Source of the DNA: Vallitalea pronyensis
Lineage (GTDB): Bacteria; Bacillota; Clostridia; Lachnospirales; Vallitaleaceae
Reading direction: 5' to 3'
Assembly (NCBI RefSeq): GCF_018141445.1
Contig: NZ_CP058649.1
Location: 5,103,001-5,167,000, forward strand
Length of the DNA stretch: 64,000 nt
Both the position numbers and the translations under genes were made by a program. This document shows, piece by piece, positions 60,773 to 64,000 of the stretch (position 1 is the stretch's first letter; every line of letters starts with the position of its first letter). The notes under the pieces were generated by a model. It ran no database searches, was not told where the DNA came from, and worked only from the letters and a program-made list of their open reading frames with translations.

Positions 60773-62326
60773 TTAGTTTCCTAACCAAGCGTCTAACTGT
60801 TTCTGTTTTTCATTAATGATTTTATCAATACCTGCATCTTTAAATCCTTGAAGTAATATTGGTAAATATTCTTCTGGGTCAACTGTACCGGTTTCTAAAG
60901 CAGGTACATACTCATCCCATACATTGTTGCATTGTGCAATTTCAGTTTTAATGCTATCTGCATTAAACATGAATCCAAGTGTTTTGGTACCACTTGCTTG
61001 ATCATTAAACGTCTTAAATTTCTCCCATTTTTCTGGGTCTTCATTAGGCAACAAGTAATTAATAAACTGATTACCAAACATCCATCCAGTCCCTGGTGAA
61101 TACTTATCCGTATTGTCTGTAGACTCGATAATGTTGTCTGAAACTTTTGTATAATGCTCCCCTTCAATACCGAAGTTAATCAGGTTATTGATATAAGGGT
61201 CTGTGTTAAATAACTCTAGGAACATTAATGCTCTTTCAGGGTTCTTAGATGTCCTTGATACAGCTTGCATAGAACCTGTTGTATCCCTATTGGAGATAAT
61301 AGGTGGTGTAATTTCTACTTGCACCCAAGGATGACCCGTTGAGTTGGTCATTTCATCATCTTTACCTGGCTTCAATGATTTTACAGCAGCGAAGATTTTA
61401 CCTGCTTTTTCATCTGCCATATAATCTCGAACTGTAGCAGCATCTTCACGGATATAACCGGCTTTGTAGAACTTGTGCATGGTTTTAAATAACGTCATGG
61501 TTTCTTCTGCTTCAAATTCGTTAAACACTTTCATATCCTTAGAATCATTCCATACCACACCTGGATACTTATCATCACCAATACGGTCAAAATCCAATAA
61601 CTTGAATGGTGATTCCCCATTTAATGCTTCTAAGGCATACATGTTAGGTTCATTTTCTTTAATCGTTTTAAGGAAAGGCTCAATGTCTTCTAGGGTTTTG
61701 ATTGTAGAGATATCCATGTTATACTTTTCAATCATATCTTTTCTAATAATAAAACCCCATTGGTGAGCTTTCTCTTTGTTAGCTGGTATGGCATAGTTAA
61801 TGCCTTCAATCTGAGATCCCTTGATAAAGTCGTCACCCAATTGTTCAATTGTCTTAGGTAAGTACTCATCAAAATAGTCATTAAGGGGTATAAAAGCCCC
61901 TCTTGCCGCTTGTTGGAAATAGTTATTTGTCCATGAAGACGTAAAACAGATATCAAATTTTTCAGTACCCGCAATCATGGTTCTCATTTTCTGATCATAG
62001 CTACCCCAGTCAAAGCATTGTAATTTAATGCTGGCATTAATTTTATCTTTGATATAAGCATTGACTTCTTCTTCAACTTTCTTCACATCTTCTTGTTGTC
62101 CATTACCAATAAAGTACCATGTTAACGTCACATGTTCTAATGCTGAGTCAGCGGTTTCATCTGGTTGTTCATCTTTATCATCGTCTTTATCGTTTGTGTT
62201 ATCTTGAGTGTCACCGGTTGCTGGTGTTGGATTATTGGTCTCCGCTTTTTGACCACATCCAACCATGATGGTTACTAACAGTGCAGTCACCATCATCAGT
62301 GCTAATATTTTTCTTGCAATTTTCAT
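60773..62326 (-). CDS. Extracellular solute-binding lipoprotein, third importer
   Basis: This 517-residue lipoprotein has the signal ending in IMVGC (Cys24), followed by an Asn/Asp/Lys-rich linker to about 62. The binding domain has an LTWYFIGNGQQEDVKKVEEEVNAYIKDKIN start, a classical LplA/CUT1 pattern, and a C-terminal KIINEKQKQLDAWLGN. It is encoded downstream of its LplB/LplC permeases (62361-64000) with no ATPase gene visible. The neighbouring cellobiose phosphorylase hints at cello-oligosaccharide uptake, but this is only context. Confidence 0.88.
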   Translation of the reverse strand: MKIARKILALMMVTALLVTIMVGCGQKAETNNPTPATGDTQDNTNDKDDDKDEQPDETADSALEHVTLTWYFIGNGQQEDVKKVEEEVNAYIKDKINASIKLQCFDWGSYDQKMRTMIAGTEKFDICFTSSWTNNYFQQAARGAFIPLNDYFDEYLPKTIEQLGDDFIKGSQIEGINYAIPANKEKAHQWGFIIRKDMIEKYNMDISTIKTLEDIEPFLKTIKENEPNMYALEALNGESPFKLLDFDRIGDDKYPGVVWNDSKDMKVFNEFEAEETMTLFKTMHKFYKAGYIREDAATVRDYMADEKAGKIFAAVKSLKPGKDDEMTNSTGHPWVQVEITPPIISNRDTTGSMQAVSRTSKNPERALMFLELFNTDPYINNLINFGIEGEHYTKVSDNIIESTDNTDKYSPGTGWMFGNQFINYLLPNEDPEKWEKFKTFNDQASGTKTLGFMFNADSIKTEIAQCNNVWDEYVPALETGTVDPEEYLPILLQGFKDAGIDKIINEKQKQLDAWLGN

Positions 62327-62360
62327 TGTGTTACCCCCTTGAATTTTATTTTAAAACCCA

Positions 62361-63272
62361 TTATCCTTTTACAGCCCCAACCGTTAATCCTTTTACAAAA
62401 TAGCGTTGGAAAAACGGATAGGCTAGCATAATCGGTCCTATTGCGATAATTGCCATGGCCATACGTGCCGTTTGAGCCGGTATGTTCTTTAATGCATCGG
62501 ATGTATTGGACATGGAGCCTGCATTTTGTGTGATAAAGCTGATGTTATTTTCAATACGATACATTAAGTATTGTAAGTTATAGAGTTTTTCATCTGTAAT
62601 AAATAAGAGTGGTGCATACCAATCATTCCAATAGAATAAGATATTAAACAGCGCAATGGTCGCAAGTGCTGGCTTTGCCAATGGTAAAACAATACGCACA
62701 TATATCTTAAACTCACCTGCACCATCAATTCTTGCTGATTCCATGACGGAACTGGGAATGGTTGTGGTATAGAAAGTTCGCATAATGAGCACATAAAAAG
62801 GTGTAAATAACCACATGAGAATCATAGCAAACAAGGTATTTTTCAAATGTAATACATTGGTATAGACCATATAAAATGGTACAAGACCTCCGTTAAATAA
62901 CATGGTAAAAAAAACAATAAATGTGAAAAAGCTTTTGTATCTAAAATCACGCCTTGAAAGTGGATAAGCATACATGGAAATAATGATTAAACTGAGGATA
63001 CTTCCCACCACAGTAATGAAAATTGAAACACCATATGCTCTTAAAATCATCGTTGCATCTTTAAAGATAAATGCATAGGCATTCAAGGTTACTTTTCCTG
63101 GAATTAAATTATACCCAGCCGTTTGAATCACCGATTCATCTGTAATGGATACAGCAAAAACCAATAATAGCGGATAAAGACATGCTGCTGCAAGAATAAT
63201 CATTATGGCATTGAGTACAATATTGGCTGATTGAGATATCTGGGTTGCACTGGCTAATCTTTTTTTCATCAT
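62361..63272 (-). CDS. CUT1 ABC transporter permease, LplC type, third importer
   Basis: This 303-residue, six-helix permease carries the EAA loop VMESARIDGAGEFKIYVRIVLP near 175-196 and the C-terminal RYFVKGLTVGAVKG. Two consecutive ATGs follow GGAGAG; either could be the start. It lies 11 bases after its LplB partner and 34 bases before the binding-protein gene. Confidence 0.9.
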   Translation of the reverse strand: MMKKRLASATQISQSANIVLNAIMIILAAACLYPLLLVFAVSITDESVIQTAGYNLIPGKVTLNAYAFIFKDATMILRAYGVSIFITVVGSILSLIIISMYAYPLSRRDFRYKSFFTFIVFFTMLFNGGLVPFYMVYTNVLHLKNTLFAMILMWLFTPFYVLIMRTFYTTTIPSSVMESARIDGAGEFKIYVRIVLPLAKPALATIALFNILFYWNDWYAPLLFITDEKLYNLQYLMYRIENNISFITQNAGSMSNTSDALKNIPAQTARMAMAIIAIGPIMLAYPFFQRYFVKGLTVGAVKG

Positions 63273-63283
63273 AACTCTCCTTC

Positions 63284-64000
63284 CTAGAATAATGCACTTT
63301 CCTTATCAATCCGTCTAACAATGGTATTAAATGTCATGACAAGGATGAACCCTAATACAGCCTGATAAAACCCTGCTGCTGCTGCCATGCCTAAATCGCC
63401 GGTCTGAGAAAGAGCCCGATAGACATACGTATCAATCGTACTGGTTGCTTTATATAAGATTCCCATGTTTCTAGGAACGGTATAGAATAAGCCCATATCC
63501 GTATAGAAAATACGTCCAATCTTCATGAGTGTCAGTATGATAACCAATGGTACCAGCATGGGTATGGTAACTTTTCGAATTTGCTGAAAGCGACTTGCAC
63601 CGTCAACAGCTGCTGCTTCATAGTATGACTTATCAATGCCCACAATAGCTGCTAAGTAAATGACACAATCATACCCTGTCCATTTCCAGGTGTTGACAGA
63701 AATCAATATGCCAGGCCAGAATTTTGGAGAAACGTACCAGTTAATGGGCTCTAATCCTAGGCTTTTCAGTAAATTATTTAGGGCACCCATATCTGAACTA
63801 AGAATGGAAAAAACTAAATAGCTGACCACAACCCATGACAGGAAGTAGGGTAAAAAGAACACACTTTGATAAAACTTTGCTAACTTTCGATTGAGTATTT
63901 CACTGAGTGCAATGGCCAGTATAACAGCGATGGTACTGCCAATTAATATAAAGACAATGTTATACAGTAATGTATTTCTGGTGATATAATAAGCTTGACT
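63284..64000 (-). CDS. CUT1 ABC transporter permease, LplB type, third importer (N-terminus beyond window)
   Basis: The frame is open to the right edge, so about 238 C-terminal residues are visible and the first part of the protein lies outside. The first visible residues (SQAYYITRNTLL) match the segment following the first periplasmic region of LplB. The EAA loop YYEAAAVDGASRFQQIRKVTIP and the C-terminal RRIDKESALF confirm the family. A GTG at 63862 is an internal codon, not the start. It is paired with the LplC-type gene that follows. Confidence 0.9.
   Translation of the reverse strand, partial: SQAYYITRNTLLYNIVFILIGSTIAVILAIALSEILNRKLAKFYQSVFFLPYFLSWVVVSYLVFSILSSDMGALNNLLKSLGLEPINWYVSPKFWPGILISVNTWKWTGYDCVIYLAAIVGIDKSYYEAAAVDGASRFQQIRKVTIPMLVPLVIILTLMKIGRIFYTDMGLFYTVPRNMGILYKATSTIDTYVYRALSQTGDLGMAAAAGFYQAVLGFILVMTFNTIVRRIDKESALF

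Noticed and set aside
63284..63862. Complete short permease starting at a GTG at 63862
   Set aside because: The frame continues without a stop to the window edge and encodes the expected earlier part of an LplB permease, so the GTG is an internal Val codon.
1..64000. CRISPR arrays, insertion sequences, prophage or rRNA genes
   Set aside because: I saw no regularly spaced repeats, transposase motifs, phage structural genes or rRNA stretches in the window.

Overview
The window reads as chromosome of a low-GC, endospore-forming, anaerobic clostridial Firmicute that lives on plant or algal polysaccharides. The evidence is a gerA-type germination operon, a Thr T-box, an infC-rpmI-rplT operon with a non-AUG start, AraC/LacI/IclR regulators, and three LplB/LplC-type sugar importers with large lipoprotein binding proteins. 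A marine Vallitalea/Defluviitalea-like lineage fits the alginate-type and sulfated-glycan genes, but that placement is inference.

Layout. 1-12.8 kb: the 5' end of a MATE exporter, then a 13-gene minus-strand operon. It carries two heparinase II/III-fold lyases, an importer (LplB, LplC, binding protein, MsmK/UgpC-type ATPase), five small polytopic membrane proteins of unknown role, a KdgF-like cupin and an SDR reductase. This is a uronide (probably alginate-type) import and catabolism route with an IclR regulator just upstream. 13.8-18.9 kb: a germinant receptor operon (A, C, B, B'). 18.9-38 kb: glycan genes, namely a sulfatase, a GH29 fucosidase, two GH2 enzymes, a GH43/GH117-like propeller enzyme, a second importer, three AraC-type regulators and a URO-D family protein. 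38.4-43.2 kb: an odd accessory stretch with two convergent BtrH-like paralogues around tRNA-Leu(AAG), an inverted partial copy of that tRNA, a possible membrane microprotein, an APH-fold kinase behind an attenuator-like leader, and tRNA-Gly(GCC). 43.2-53 kb: a VanY-like carboxypeptidase, infC-rpmI-rplT with leader attenuator, a phosphoesterase, a LacI regulator, two tandem threonyl-tRNA synthetases and a bacteriohemerythrin gene between a T-box and the second thrS. 53-58 kb: a TetR-controlled operon with a Cys-rich membrane protein and a second sulfatase, a PHP phosphoesterase pair and a DUF3243 gene. 58-64 kb: cellobiose phosphorylase and a third importer running off the end.

How it fits together. 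None of the lyases, glycosidases or sulfatases has a visible signal peptide, while each importer has a lipoprotein binding protein. Oligosaccharides are therefore probably imported whole and cut and desulfated in the cytoplasm. Only one importer ATPase is present for three permease sets, so it may be shared. The most unusual items are the inverted duplication with a breakpoint inside tRNA-Leu, the mosaic ThrRS pair, the T-box/hemerythrin/thrS arrangement and the set of small membrane proteins inside the uronide operon.
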